A stretch of DNA of 64,000 nucleotides from an uncultured Sulfitobacter sp. (GCA_947501805.1 CANMXJ010000015.1:35730-99729), one strand, 5' to 3'; positions 45,234 through 54,302 are shown, numbered from the stretch's first letter. The notes: generated by a model from the sequence alone, not told the origin. Numbers and translations: made by a program.

Positions 45234-46064
45234 CTAGGCCGGACGCAACCCGAGTATTTCACGTGCCTGAACCGGTGTTGCAACGGGTCTTTCGTACTTT
45301 TCACAAAGATCTGCGGCCCGTTTGATCAGGGCGGCATTTGATGGCGCAAGCGTGGATTTATCCAGACGCACGTTATCTTCGAGCCCCGCGCGGGTATGCC
45401 CCCCCGCAGCGATGGACCATTCGTTCAGCACGATTTGGTTAGGGCCGATCCCGGCAGCGCACCACTGAGCATCAGGGGCAAGGCGATTGAGGGTCTTGAT
45501 ATAGAAATCGAAGGTTTCCTTATCGGCCGGCATCGCGTTTTTCACGCCCATCACAAACTGGACGTACAACTGGCCGGGAATGCGACCGTCCTGATTCATC
45601 TCCGCCGCCTTATGAATGTGGGACAAATCAAACGCCTCGATCTCAGGCTTTACCTCGTAGGTTCGCATCTCGCCCGCCAGCCAATCCACCAGCTGCGGTG
45701 GATTTTCATAAACACGGGTAGGGAAGTTGTTCGAACCGACCGAAAGGCTCGCCATGTCGGGGCGCAGGGACAACATGCCGCCGCGTTCCTGCCCCGCACC
45801 GGAACGGCCTCCGGTCGAGAACTGAATGATCATATCAGGGCAATGCTCTCTTAACCCCTCCTGCAGGGCTGCAAACTTGTCAGGATCCGAACTCGGGGTT
45901 TCATCCGCGTTGCGCACATGTGCATGGCAGATACTGGCCCCTGCTTCGTAAGCTTCGTGGGTCGATTCGATCTGTTCGGCAATACTGATCGGCACCGCCG
46001 GATTGGCAGCTTTGGTCGGGACTGAACCGGTGATCGCGACACAGAGAATACAGGGAAATGTCAT
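45234..46064 (-). CDS. 3-keto-5-aminohexanoate cleavage enzyme family protein (BKACE, DUF849)
   Basis: A 276-residue TIM-barrel protein of the beta-keto acid cleavage enzyme family. These Zn-dependent enzymes condense a beta-keto acid with acetyl-CoA to give acetoacetate and a new CoA ester; the lysine-fermentation enzyme Kce is the prototype, but the family covers many substrates. The zinc motif HAHVRN is near residue 48, and the FSTGGRSGAGQERG segment is typical. Which beta-keto acid is used cannot be told; dehydrocarnitine and others are known. It stands alone and is convergent with the glycan cluster. Confidence 0.88.
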   Translation of the reverse strand: MTFPCILCVAITGSVPTKAANPAVPISIAEQIESTHEAYEAGASICHAHVRNADETPSSDPDKFAALQEGLREHCPDMIIQFSTGGRSGAGQERGGMLSLRPDMASLSVGSNNFPTRVYENPPQLVDWLAGEMRTYEVKPEIEAFDLSHIHKAAEMNQDGRIPGQLYVQFVMGVKNAMPADKETFDFYIKTLNRLAPDAQWCAAGIGPNQIVLNEWSIAAGGHTRAGLEDNVRLDKSTLAPSNAALIKRAADLCEKYERPVATPVQAREILGLRPA

Positions 46065-46156
46065 GGGCGTGCGGCCTTGCGTAGGGAATGTTCGCTCAAG
46101 GATACAACACGAGACAACCCCGCGTACACCCTTGCCTCAGCCGCCGCCACATCGCG

Positions 46157-46339
46157 TCAGTTCTTGGTGATTTCACGCGCAATCAAATAGGAAACCGGAA
46201 CTGCGACAACCGCACCGATTGCAGCCGCACCAAGAATCGCTGTCACCGAAACATAGCCGGCGGACAGCACGGCAATGACACCCGACCCGGCCATAGCCGT
46301 GGCGATGATGGAATAGAGCATGGAGGCGAGGCGGAACAT
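46157..46339 (-). CDS. Small two-helix membrane protein
   Basis: A 60-residue protein with two hydrophobic segments (about 5-29 and 33-52) and a charged C-terminus (REITKN). I recognise the type as a short protein conserved in Rhodobacteraceae that is often labelled 'CTP synthetase' in databases; it has no part of that enzyme and the label should not be used. It probably sits in the inner membrane. Function unknown. No partner gene is evident. Confidence 0.7.
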   Translation of the reverse strand: MFRLASMLYSIIATAMAGSGVIAVLSAGYVSVTAILGAAAIGAVVAVPVSYLIAREITKN

Positions 46340-46426
46340 GACAATGTCCTTTCTGTGCGATGGCGTTGCAAGGGTGCTAGCAGGTGTTTTGACGCAGGGT
46401 GTTGATTTGGGTCAAATACGCAGGCC

Positions 46427-46930
46427 TCAGCCGCGCTTTTTCACGAACTCGGTCAGGATCACGATGCGCTGGCCTTCCACGCGGCCTTCGATATGGGCGG
46501 CGTTGTCGGCGACAAGCGAGATTTTGTGGACCGCCGTGCCGCGCTTGGCGGTGAAGCCCGCGCCTTTGACGTTGAGGTCTTTGATCAGCACGACGGTATC
46601 GCCTGTGCTGAGGGGGACGCCGTTGCTGTCTTTGTGCGCTGTGTCTTGGGGGGCGTTGTCGGCCCACGCTTGAGTTTCATCGTCGAGGTAGAGTTGGTCG
46701 GCGAGGTCGCGGACCCAGTCGGTGTCGAGACGTTTGAGGGTGCGGGCGGCGAGGACTTGGAGCGCGGGATCGTCTGACCACATGGTTGAGGCGAGGGCGC
46801 GGAAGTGGTCGGGCGGGGTTTGCGGGTCAGCACAGGTGGCGCAGATGTCGACGGAGGCGTCAGCAGGGCCGCCGGGTACGGGGGTTGATTGAAGCGGGGT
46901 GTTTTCGGTGGTGCAGAGGGGGCAGGTCAT
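46427..46930 (-). CDS. PhnA/YjdM-family zinc-ribbon protein
   Basis: A 167-residue protein with a zinc ribbon (Cys3, Cys6, Cys30, Cys33) and the C-terminal PhnA domain (VPLSTGDTVVLIKDLNVKGAG... to TEFVKKRG). The family was named after the E. coli phn locus, but YjdM is not phosphonoacetate hydrolase; its biochemical role is still open. The gene stands alone next to a REP element, whose first copy starts 9 bases upstream of its ATG, where the promoter or 5' leader should be. Confidence 0.85.
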   Translation of the reverse strand: MTCPLCTTENTPLQSTPVPGGPADASVDICATCADPQTPPDHFRALASTMWSDDPALQVLAARTLKRLDTDWVRDLADQLYLDDETQAWADNAPQDTAHKDSNGVPLSTGDTVVLIKDLNVKGAGFTAKRGTAVHKISLVADNAAHIEGRVEGQRIVILTEFVKKRG

Positions 46931-46938
46931 GGGAGTTT

Positions 46939-46967
46939 GTAGGGTGGGTGAAACCCGCGCGCAACGG
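46939..46967 (+). repeat. REP-like element, copy A
   Basis: The sequence GTAGGGTGGGTGAAACCCGC starts here, 32 bases before the GC-poorer start of the transposase gene. It can fold as GGGT/ACCC with a short loop. The same 20-base core recurs at 47478 and, inverted, ending at 47544, on both sides of the adjacent REP-associated transposase. Copies like these are the usual targets of that transposase. Confidence 0.75.
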
Positions 46968-46998
46968 TTTGTTAACCATGCTGCGCCATAGTTAGAGA

Positions 46999-47481
46999 AT
47001 GAGTCGATATCGTCGCATGTATGTTACGGGCGGAACGTATTTCTTTACCGTCAACTTGGCCCAAAGAGGCGGAGACCTGTTGGTGCGTGAAATCGAATTG
47101 TTGCGGTCATCATATGCGTCCGTTTCAACGCAGCACCCGATCCAATGTGATGCTATGGTGATTTTGCCAGACCATCTTCATGCGGTTTGGACGTTGCCCG
47201 ATGGTGATGCTGATTTTTCTGTTCGGTGGAAGAAGATCAAGGCGAGGTTCTCAAAGCACTGCAGTGTCGTATCTGACGTCAGTGACAGCAAGGCTAGCAA
47301 AGGCGAACGTGGGATATGGCAACGGCGATTTTGGGAACATTGCATTCGAGATGAAGAAGATTTCGCGGCGCATGTGAAATATTGCCATTTGAATCCGGTG
47401 AAGCACGGGCTTGTTGAGCGGGCCGTTGATTGGCCGTATTCGACGGTGCATCGGGATTTGGAGGTTGGGAAGTGGGCGTAG
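46999..47481 (+). CDS. REP-associated tyrosine transposase (RAYT, IS200-like Y1 domain)
   Basis: A 160-residue Y1 transposase. The HUH motif is His59-Leu-His61 (LPDHLHAVW) and the nucleophile Tyr128 in the family hallmark HVKYCHLNPVKHGLV; RRFWEHCIRDEEDF is the RAYT-specific segment before it. These single-copy domesticated transposases cut single-stranded DNA at REP hairpins and are thought to spread them. It is flanked by three REP-like copies within 600 bases. The TAG stop codon is itself part of REP copy B. The reading frame is intact, so the protein is probably functional. Confidence 0.93.
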   Translation: MSRYRRMYVTGGTYFFTVNLAQRGGDLLVREIELLRSSYASVSTQHPIQCDAMVILPDHLHAVWTLPDGDADFSVRWKKIKARFSKHCSVVSDVSDSKASKGERGIWQRRFWEHCIRDEEDFAAHVKYCHLNPVKHGLVERAVDWPYSTVHRDLEVGKWA

Positions 47482-47546
47482 GGTGGGTGCAACCCACGTT
47501 TGCGCGGGTTGAAATGGAGTGGCGCGTGGGTTTCACCCACCCTACA
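47478..47546. repeat. REP-like elements, copies B and C in inverted orientation (BIME-like)
   Basis: Copy B starts GTAGGGTGGGTGCAACCCAC at 47478, and copy C reads the same way on the opposite strand from 47544 with GTAGGGTGGGTGAAACCCAC. Between them is a spacer containing TGCGCGGGTTG. The pair forms a large inverted repeat like a bacterial interspersed mosaic element. It lies between two convergent genes and supplies the TAG stop codons of both: 47479-47481 for the transposase and 47544-47542 for the HEPN protein. Confidence 0.85.
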
Positions 47547-48171
47547 GTTCCTCGATTGAACACAGCTCTGGCATTATTCTAAAGAGTTCAATCGTTTGAC
47601 GCTCGCTAATCTCGGTGAATTGCGTGTATGCGCCGGATGCTCGTTCAATCATATATCCAGCAAGATCAACCAGTTCCATGGAGCCTTCAGCCACGGCGAC
47701 AAGGTCGGAAACTTGCGCTGGGTTATCATATTTCGAAGTTTGCAAGTTATGAGCAATTTCAGATGTACGAAGGTTTTGTAGTTTCTGGAGAACTTCAAGT
47801 TTAGCTAATGCTCGTTTTTTTTCAACAAATCGGCTTCGCACATCTTTAAGCTTCTTCGAACAATATGGTCTTCCAGAATCTACTCGTATCTTTTCGTGGT
47901 GCGCGACCAAAGTTTCGATATCCGGCAGGCAGCGAGATAGCTTATCTATCGAATGAACATCTGGAGCCTTATCCCAGATGCGACAAATGAACAGCACCAA
48001 GGCTTTTCTGATCTCAGAGTGACCAACGGCAACCGGATACCCAGCGAACGAACCATCAAGTACACGCTTTACATTGCCGTTATTCAACAGGCCCTTCACC
48101 ACCCCTAGATGACGGCAATAATATGAACACTCTTCGTCAAGTTTTCTGAAGTGGACTCTAAAGTCTTCCAA
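47542..48171 (-). CDS. HEPN-domain protein, AbiU2-like
   Basis: A 209-residue protein, largely helical. LRTSEIAHN contains Arg135 and His141, an R-x(4-6)-H motif as in HEPN ribonucleases, and the surroundings resemble the AbiU2-type HEPN domain known from a lactococcal phage-abortive system. HEPN proteins often cut RNA in toxin-antitoxin or abortive infection systems, but many members are not defensive. The frame has no ATG or GTG near its beginning; a TTG at 48171, two bases after the lepA stop, is the likely start, with UAGGG just upstream. Its TAG stop is provided by a REP element. Lower GC and A/T-ending codons suggest recent acquisition. No antitoxin gene is adjacent. Confidence 0.65.
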   Translation of the reverse strand: MEDFRVHFRKLDEECSYYCRHLGVVKGLLNNGNVKRVLDGSFAGYPVAVGHSEIRKALVLFICRIWDKAPDVHSIDKLSRCLPDIETLVAHHEKIRVDSGRPYCSKKLKDVRSRFVEKKRALAKLEVLQKLQNLRTSEIAHNLQTSKYDNPAQVSDLVAVAEGSMELVDLAGYMIERASGAYTQFTEISERQTIELFRIMPELCSIEEL

Positions 48172-48173
48172 CC

Positions 48174-49973
48174 CTACCCATCCATCTTTAGCGCACTAAT
48201 AAACGCTTCCTGAGGAATATCCACCTTACCAAACTGGCGCATCTTCTTCTTACCCGCCTTCTGCTTTTCCAGCAGCTTTTTCTTACGCGTTGCGTCGCCG
48301 CCGTAGCACTTGGCCGTCACGTCCTTGCGCATGGCCGATAGCGTCTCACGCGCGATGACCTTGCCGCCAATCGCCGCTTGAATCGGGATCTTAAACATGT
48401 GGCGGGGGATCAGATCTTTGAGCTTTTCGACCATCGCCCTGCCCCGCGCCTCGGCGCGGTCGCGGTGGACCATGGTAGAGAGCGCGTCGACGGGTTCGTC
48501 GTTCACGAGGATGGACATTTTAACAAGGTTGTCAGTTCGGTAGCCAATCATCGCGTAATCGAAAGACGCATACCCTTTGGTAACGCTTTTCAGCCTATCG
48601 TAGAAATCAAACACCACTTCGTTCAGCGGCAGGTCATAAACGACCATGGCGCGGGAACCGGCATAGGTGAGGTCTTCCTGGATGCCACGGCGGTCCTGGC
48701 AGAGTTTCAGGACGTCGCCAAGGTATTCGTCGGGCACAAGGATCGTCGCTTTAATGCGCGGTTCCTCTAGGTGGTCGACCAAGGTGAGGTCGGGCATGTC
48801 GGCGGGGTTGTGCAGCTGCGTGACCGTGCCGTCCTTCATGTGGATGTCGTAGATAACGGAAGGCGCGGTGGTGATCAGGTCGATGTTGTACTCACGCTCG
48901 ATCCGGTCGCGGATCACTTCGAGGTGCAAGAGGCCAAGGAAGCCGCAGCGGAAGCCAAAGCCGAGCGCTGCGGAGGTTTCCATCTCAAAAGAGAAGCTCG
49001 CATCGTTGAGAGCGAGTTTTTCGATGGAATCGCGCAGGTCTTCGAATTCGGCGGCGTCAACCGGGAAGAGACCACAGAAAACTACGGGCTGTGCCGGTTT
49101 GAAGCCCGGCAGTGCAGTTTCGCAGCCCTTCTTTTCGTGGGTAATCGTGTCACCCACACGGGTGTCGCGGACCTGTTTGATACTCGCGGTCAGAAACCCG
49201 ATCTCGCCGGGTCCAAGTTCGTCGATTTCGGTCATGGCGGGGCGGAACACGCCGATGCGGTCGACGTGGTGGACAGAGCTGTTCTGCATCATCCGCACCC
49301 GTTCGCCCTTTTTCAACACGCCGTCCATGATGCGGACAAGGACGATCACGCCGAGGTAGCTGTCGTACCACGAATCCACCAGCATCGCCTTGAGCGGTGC
49401 ATCGCGGTTCCCCTTGGGCGCGGGCAGTTTGGTCACGATGGCCTCGAGCGTTTCCTCGATCCCGACACCGGTTTTGGCAGAGACACGGATCGCGTCGGTG
49501 GCGTCGATGCCGATGACGTCTTCGATCTGTTCGGCCACGCGGTCACAATCGGCAGCCGGAAGATCGATCTTGTTGAGGACGGGGACAATTTCGTGATCGG
49601 CCTCGATCGCGTGATAGACGTTCGCAAGCGTCTGCGCCTCGACGCCTTGGGTGCTATCCACAACCAGCAGCGACCCTTCGACGGCGCGCATGGAACGGGA
49701 AACCTCATAGGCGAAGTCAACGTGACCGGGGGTGTCGATCAGGTTGAGGACGTATTCCTCCCCATCCTTGGCGGTGTAGTTGATGCGCACGGTCTGCGCC
49801 TTAATGGTGATGCCGCGCTCGCGCTCGATATCCATGCTGTCGAGCATCTGCTCTTTCATATCGCGATCCGCCACGGTGTTCGTGGACTGGATCAAGCGAT
49901 CAGCCAGCGTCGATTTACCGTGGTCAATGTGGGCCACGATGGAGAAATTGCGGATGTGTGAAAGTGGTGTCAT
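48174..49973 (-). CDS. lepA: Elongation factor 4 (LepA)
   Basis: A 599-residue translational GTPase that back-translocates or remodels stalled ribosomes. G1 is [10 protein letters not shown]2/G3 are visible as RGITIK and DTPGHVDF, G4 is NKID. The C-terminal LepA-specific domain ends [18 protein letters not shown], present and complete. The start at 49973 (MTPLSHIRN) is the usual LepA start; a further 12 codons upstream are open but not family-like. The divergent unrecognised gene begins within about 15 bases, and the HEPN gene follows after 2 bases. Confidence 0.98.
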   Translation of the reverse strand: MTPLSHIRNFSIVAHIDHGKSTLADRLIQSTNTVADRDMKEQMLDSMDIERERGITIKAQTVRINYTAKDGEEYVLNLIDTPGHVDFAYEVSRSMRAVEGSLLVVDSTQGVEAQTLANVYHAIEADHEIVPVLNKIDLPAADCDRVAEQIEDVIGIDATDAIRVSAKTGVGIEETLEAIVTKLPAPKGNRDAPLKAMLVDSWYDSYLGVIVLVRIMDGVLKKGERVRMMQNSSVHHVDRIGVFRPAMTEIDELGPGEIGFLTASIKQVRDTRVGDTITHEKKGCETALPGFKPAQPVVFCGLFPVDAAEFEDLRDSIEKLALNDASFSFEMETSAALGFGFRCGFLGLLHLEVIRDRIEREYNIDLITTAPSVIYDIHMKDGTVTQLHNPADMPDLTLVDHLEEPRIKATILVPDEYLGDVLKLCQDRRGIQEDLTYAGSRAMVVYDLPLNEVVFDFYDRLKSVTKGYASFDYAMIGYRTDNLVKMSILVNDEPVDALSTMVHRDRAEARGRAMVEKLKDLIPRHMFKIPIQAAIGGKVIARETLSAMRKDVTAKCYGGDATRKKKLLEKQKAGKKKMRQFGKVDIPQEAFISALKMDG

Positions 49974-49983
49974 GTATGGGGAT

Positions 49984-51210
49984 ATGAGGCGGATTGGGGG
50001 GTTGGTCAAGGTGGATCGTGGTACTGCAAGGCCGGTAGTTGATTTGACGGATCAAGATGCGTCAGAAGCTTGGTTTACAAGCCAGATGCCAAACATTCGA
50101 AGTCAGCTCGCCAATCGGGCCGCACTGCGTGCTCTTCCGCTGCTAGATGCTGAAAAAGAAGAGAATAGGTTCGAGGCTCTTACCCTACTCGCTTTAAGAG
50201 CCGCACTTGTGTCTTGGCTTAAAGGGCTGGCTGTAGAAAGAGAAATAGCCTTTAATGCCGACTTCGATCGCGTAGTTGGAAATGCGGCACCCAAATATAT
50301 TTTTGAAACACGGATGAATGGGGCCTACTCAGGCCAACCGGCAACAAGCGAAGCGACAAGCGCTTTATCTCAGTCTGTAGCAGCTGCGAATTTTGGTAAG
50401 GACGCCTTCTTTGCGACAGTCAGTGCGATCCATGCATTCAGATTTAGCGATGATATTCCAGGCGAGGACTATAGAACCCTCGCCGAACAATCCGCCATTG
50501 CGGCATTTAACCAAGACTTAGAAGATCTCAACATGGGCGAAGAGTTGGGGCGGTTGTGGCCTTTGGAGACAGCGACACAGAGTATTTTACAACAGCGATC
50601 GAATTTCATCGCCAGATTGTCTGAAAAGGAATGTTGGTCGTTTTGGCATAAATGGTACCTGGCTATGTGGAACGGGACGTTTGGGGATTGGGATTTAGCG
50701 CATGAGATTGCCAAGATCGACAATAAGCTTTGGGATGGAGAGGACGCGCTGGCGAAGGTTGCGGTGGAGATTGAGAAGATCCGTGTAATATTTGACCTAC
50801 GCAAACAGGTTGCTTCACTCAAATCGCAACTGGCCCAAGTCGCTACAGAGAAGCCTTCCGCACTTATTGGTCATAATAATCCGCCAGAAGCGATTGAGGA
50901 TGCCACCCCAACGCAGGCAACAGTTATTATTTGGGCTGAGATTACGACGCTTGAAAAAGAGCTAACCTCTGAAACTCCCACTGTTGAAGGTGTGCGGGAT
51001 GCTTCGGTTCGTTGGGCACGACTCGTCAAAGGAATAAAAAAGTTGTTCGCGGACATCGCCTATGATCATACAAAAGAAGCCGTTTGGGGTACGATCTTTG
51101 CGGCCAGTGCCGCAGGTAGCAAAGTACTGTGGCCTCAGATTGTTGCTTCGGTTGATATGATTTCGAAGCTTATTGACAAATGGTTGGGGTATCTCATCTT
51201 GGGAATGTGA
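49984..51210 (+). CDS. Unrecognised protein divergent from lepA, containing an IGHNNPPE motif
   Basis: About 408 residues if read from the ATG at 49984; other candidates are the ATG at 49972 and a GTG a few codons later. I do not recognise the family. It appears mostly helical. A coiled-coil-like stretch ([20 protein letters not shown]) precedes the eye-catching [12 protein letters not shown], then a second helical stretch and a C-terminal segment with moderate hydrophobicity ([23 protein letters not shown]), possibly one membrane helix. GC content is clearly lower than in lepA, with many A/T-ending codons, pointing to horizontal transfer. Together with the HEPN gene on the other side of lepA it makes a small accessory patch. 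A helical protein with a terminal hydrophobic segment could be a membrane-acting effector, but that is speculation. Confidence 0.7.
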   Translation: MRRIGGLVKVDRGTARPVVDLTDQDASEAWFTSQMPNIRSQLANRAALRALPLLDAEKEENRFEALTLLALRAALVSWLKGLAVEREIAFNADFDRVVGNAAPKYIFETRMNGAYSGQPATSEATSALSQSVAAANFGKDAFFATVSAIHAFRFSDDIPGEDYRTLAEQSAIAAFNQDLEDLNMGEELGRLWPLETATQSILQQRSNFIARLSEKECWSFWHKWYLAMWNGTFGDWDLAHEIAKIDNKLWDGEDALAKVAVEIEKIRVIFDLRKQVASLKSQLAQVATEKPSALIGHNNPPEAIEDATPTQATVIIWAEITTLEKELTSETPTVEGVRDASVRWARLVKGIKKLFADIAYDHTKEAVWGTIFAASAAGSKVLWPQIVASVDMISKLIDKWLGYLILGM

Positions 51211-51356
51211 GAGTGACGGGACCAGTCCCGCCCTAAGGGCAAACCCACCCCACAAACGTGATTTGCCCCCCTCCCCCAAATCCGTCATACTGCGCGACAG
51301 GCAAAACAGGGCCACCAAGGGGTAAACCCCATCGGTCCGCGGCAGAGGCAGTGTTT

Positions 51357-51710
51357 ATGTTACGTATCAGTGTGGCGGTTGTGGCGCTTTTGGCGTTGGT
51401 CGCCTGTGGCGGCAATCGCTCGTCCGGCAATCGGGGGTATGCGGTGCAGTTTGCCTCCGGTCCGATCCAGAAAGCCTGTCAGGCGCAGGGCCGCAAGGCG
51501 GCCTCAAGGGCGCGGTGTGGCTGTGTGCAGGCGGTGGCCAATCGCGAGCTTTCAGCGGCGGATCAGCGGCGTGGGGCGAAGTATTTCAAGAACCCGCATG
51601 CCTTGCAGCAGGTGCGCCAGAATCAAGACGGGAATGCAGCAAACAGGCGGTTCTGGGCCGCTTGGAAGGCTTACGGGCAACGGGCGGCCCAGGTGTGTTC
51701 TAAGGTTTAG
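51357..51710 (+). CDS. Small lipoprotein, Cys-rich, function unknown
   Basis: A 117-residue protein with a lipoprotein signal (lipobox LVAC, lipidated Cys at about residue 17). The mature part has further cysteines in the pattern QKACQAQ...ARCGCVQ...AQVCSKV, which may form disulfides in the periplasm. VANRELSAADQRRGAKYF is its most conserved-looking stretch. Proteins of this kind are common in Rhodobacteraceae and are sometimes labelled 'arginine transporter' without support. The ATG has AGAGG upstream. Between it and the gene ending at 51210 lie two possible stem-loops but no other gene. Confidence 0.75.
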   Translation: MLRISVAVVALLALVACGGNRSSGNRGYAVQFASGPIQKACQAQGRKAASRARCGCVQAVANRELSAADQRRGAKYFKNPHALQQVRQNQDGNAANRRFWAAWKAYGQRAAQVCSKV

Positions 51711-51718
51711 CTAAGGGG

Positions 51719-51761
51719 CGATTTCTTTCAAAGAAATCGGTCGGAAACTTTAAAAGTTTCC
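51719..51761. repeat. Two adjacent perfect palindromes, likely terminator or repeat element
   Basis: Two perfect inverted repeats stand side by side between convergent genes: arms of 10 bp at 51719-51739 (CGATTTCTTT / AAAGAAATCG, one-base centre) and of 9 bp at 51743-51761 (GGAAACTTT / AAAGTTTCC, one-base centre). Weaker complementarity further out (AAGGGGCG / CGCCTT) could close both into one structure. Loops this short favour cruciform or protein-binding DNA or back-to-back terminators. I believe similar paired palindromes occur between genes in other roseobacters, but this is recollection. Confidence 0.7.
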
Positions 51762-51775
51762 GGCTCCAAAGCGCC

Positions 51776-52237
51776 TTACGGGGTTTCGATTGGCGGGCCG
51801 AAACGGTTGATGAGACGTTCGGCGATCTGATCCCGGGCGGCGCGGAACTGGGCCAGTTTCGCCTCGCGAGTTTCCCCTATGCCGGTCGGATCAAGGATCG
51901 GCCAATATTCAACTTCAAGGTGGAAAAATCGCGTGAGCTCAAGAGCGCGGCGCTGGCTGGCCGGAGACAGTGCAATCACCAGATCGAAGGAAGACAGGTC
52001 GTCACCCCATTGCTCCATCTCGTCGAAACTGCGCGAGCGGTGGCGGGATAGCTCGACACCCAGTTCTGCACAGACGGCGATTGAAAAGCCATCAATCTCC
52101 AGATCATTCCGCACGCCTACGGATTGCACATAGGTATCCGTTCCGTAGTATTTTTTCATTATGCCTTCGGCCATTGGTGAGCGAACCGCGTTGTGATCGC
52201 AGCAAAACAAGACCGATTGGGGGAGCGGGCCGGACAC
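51776..52237 (-). CDS. Low-molecular-weight protein-tyrosine-phosphatase family protein
   Basis: A 153-residue protein. The P-loop C-x5-R is Cys13-DHNAV-Arg19 followed by Ser, and the acid loop is ILDPTG, so the active site is intact. The loop sequence CDHNAVRSPMAEG differs from classical phosphatases (CxGNxCRS) and resembles the arsenate-reductase-like branch. The start is GTG immediately after the stop of UPF0262 with no gap. Order UPF0262 - phosphatase is conserved in Rhodobacteraceae. Its target is unknown. Confidence 0.87.
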   Translation of the reverse strand: MSGPLPQSVLFCCDHNAVRSPMAEGIMKKYYGTDTYVQSVGVRNDLEIDGFSIAVCAELGVELSRHRSRSFDEMEQWGDDLSSFDLVIALSPASQRRALELTRFFHLEVEYWPILDPTGIGETREAKLAQFRAARDQIAERLINRFGPPIETP

Positions 52238-52717
52238 TCAGCCTCCGAAATGCAAAACGCAGATCAGGGTAAACAGGCGGCGCGCTGTGTCGATGTCGAT
52301 TTCGGCTTTACCCTCAAGGCGTTCCTGCAAAACACGAGAGCCTTCGTTGTGGATGCCGCGCCGGGCCATGTCGATCGTCTCGATCTGGCTGGGGGGGAGT
52401 TTTTTGACTGCGTCAAAATAGGATTCGCATATCTGGAAGTAGTCTTTGACAACTTGTCGGAACGGTCCCAACGACAGATGGAATTCGGCCGCTTTTTCCT
52501 CAGTTTCGGTCACCACATCAAACACCAAACGTTTATCGCGAATGGACAGTCCAAGGTGGTAAGGCCCTTGGGGTACGGGACGGTCGTCACGCGCAGGCAA
52601 CACAAAGGAATTGTCTTCCAGCAGGTCAAAAACCGCAACTTTGCGTTCCTGTTCGATTTCCGGTGTGGGCGGGGGCAGTCCCGCGTCGTCAAGATTGATA
52701 TGGCTGATGCGTGACAT
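52238..52717 (-). CDS. UPF0262 family protein
   Basis: A 159-residue cytoplasmic protein of a family restricted mainly to alphaproteobacteria. MSRISHINLDD, the FHLSLGPFRQVVKDYF segment and RRGIHNEGS are typical. It has no known function; conserved linkage to hisD and the small phosphatase is its best-known property. ATG at 52717 with an AGGA ribosome site; the larger open frame to 52918 is not family-like. The 283 bases between it and hisD hold no gene that I can support. Confidence 0.9.
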   Translation of the reverse strand: MSRISHINLDDAGLPPPTPEIEQERKVAVFDLLEDNSFVLPARDDRPVPQGPYHLGLSIRDKRLVFDVVTETEEKAAEFHLSLGPFRQVVKDYFQICESYFDAVKKLPPSQIETIDMARRGIHNEGSRVLQERLEGKAEIDIDTARRLFTLICVLHFGG

Positions 52718-53000
52718 CTGGCGCATCCTTTTGTGAGGCAAGGTTGCAGAGGGATACGACACAGCGGGCGTCATGGCAATGCAGAGGCGATACCAACCCG
52801 TCCGGTTTCGATTATCATAAACCACGGCCTGCAATTGGCACCTCGGGACCCCGTTTCGAGGACGCGCAATTGCATCATTCACCGCCTTTGCAGACAAACT
52901 TGCCTGCAACGATCTCAACAGAAACAGTCAACTCGCTTGCTGTCGCTTGCCACAGTGATCAAAAACGGACGATCAGGTGTTTTCCGGCACGTGCAAACCC

Positions 53001-54302
53001 TCAGCGGTTTAGCTTGTCGAGCCTTGCCGTGACACTAAGTCCGTGCGCCTGCAAGCTTTCAGATGTGGCCAGACGTTCAGCAGCCGGGCCAATAGCGCGC
53101 AGTGCTTGCGGTGTCATCCGCGCCATTGTGGTTCGTTTCATGAAATCAAGTACTGAAAGCCCGGAAGAGAAGCGGGCAGAACGCGCTGTCGGGAGCACGT
53201 GATTGGGGCCGCCAACGTAGTCACCAATGGCCTCGGGGGTCCAAGCGCCCAGAAAGATCGCGCCCGCGTGGGTGATCAGATCACTCAAGGCATCGGGGTC
53301 CGCCACGCAAAGCTCCAGATGTTCAGGGGCAATGCGATTGGACAGAGCCGCCGCATATGCAAGGTCTGGCACAATAATGATGGCACCATTGTCGCGCCAG
53401 CTGGTCCCTGCGATGGCGCGGCGATCGAGTGTCTCTAGGCGTTTCTCAACGGCATCGATCACGGCTTTGCCAAACGTTGCGTCGGTGGTGATCAAAATAC
53501 TCTGGGCGCTTTCATCGTGTTCGGCTTGGGACAACAGATCAAGTGCAATCCAGTCCGGGTCATTGTCCGCATCGGCGATCACTAGAATCTCAGACGGGCC
53601 TGCGATCATGTCGATGCCGACCTTGCCAAAGACACGCCTTTTCGCTGCGGCCACAAAGGCATTGCCAGGGCCGGTGATTTTGTCGACCGGTGCGATTGTT
53701 TCAGTACCGTAAGCAAGTGCCGCAACAGCCTGCGCCCCGCCAATACGATAGATTTCATCAACGCCGGAAATATGCGCAGCCATCAATACCAATGGATTCA
53801 TCACCCCGTCCGGAGTTGGAACCACCATAGCAAGGCGGCCAACCCCGGCAACTTTGGCAGGGATGGCATTCATCAAGACGGAGGACGGATAGCTTGCGAG
53901 GCCTCCGGGAACATAAAGCCCAGCGGCAGAAACAGGCGTCCAGCGCCAGCCAAGAATCGCCCCCGTATCATCGGTCCATTCGGCATCTTCGGGCAGTTGG
54001 CGTTCGTGATAAGCGCGGATGCGGGTGGCGGCGAGGTCGAGGGCGGCTTTGTCCTCTGCGCTGACCTTATCCAGCGCTGTTACAATTTCTTCGTCTGTGA
54101 TGCGTAGTGTTTCTGGCGTCAGCGTGATGCGGTCAAATTTGGCCGTGAGGTCGATAACAGCTGCGTCACCCCCCTTGCGCACATCTGCGATAATCTCTGC
54201 AACCACAGCGTCCACATCTGGGCTGTCTTCACGTTTAGCGCCGAGCAGCTGCGTAAAATCTGCCTCGAAATCGGCATCGGTGGCGGAAAGGAATTGCGGC
54301 AT
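53001..54302 (-). CDS. hisD: Histidinol dehydrogenase
   Basis: A 433-residue Zn-dependent enzyme that oxidises L-histidinol to L-histidine in two NAD+-dependent steps, the last stage of histidine synthesis. Characteristic segments are YVPGGLASYPSSVLMNAIPA, VDKITGPGNAFVAAAKRRVFG, GIDMIAGPSEILVIAD and AEHDESAQSILIT, with the catalytic region APEHLELCV near the end. Length is standard. Other his genes are absent, as is normal for this group, in which hisD stands with murA and UPF0262. Confidence 0.97.
   Translation of the reverse strand: MPQFLSATDADFEADFTQLLGAKREDSPDVDAVVAEIIADVRKGGDAAVIDLTAKFDRITLTPETLRITDEEIVTALDKVSAEDKAALDLAATRIRAYHERQLPEDAEWTDDTGAILGWRWTPVSAAGLYVPGGLASYPSSVLMNAIPAKVAGVGRLAMVVPTPDGVMNPLVLMAAHISGVDEIYRIGGAQAVAALAYGTETIAPVDKITGPGNAFVAAAKRRVFGKVGIDMIAGPSEILVIADADNDPDWIALDLLSQAEHDESAQSILITTDATFGKAVIDAVEKRLETLDRRAIAGTSWRDNGAIIIVPDLAYAAALSNRIAPEHLELCVADPDALSDLITHAGAIFLGAWTPEAIGDYVGGPNHVLPTARSARFSSGLSVLDFMKRTTMARMTPQALRAIGPAAERLATSESLQAHGLSVTARLDKLNR

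Noticed and set aside
46157..46339. 'CTP synthetase' label for the 60-residue membrane protein
   Set aside because: The protein has two membrane helices and no synthetase or glutaminase motif; the database name appears to be propagated error.
48771..49961. 396-codon open frame on the plus strand opposite lepA
   Set aside because: It is the antisense shadow of a highly conserved gene; its composition (His/Asp/Val rich) mirrors the lepA codons and it matches no family.
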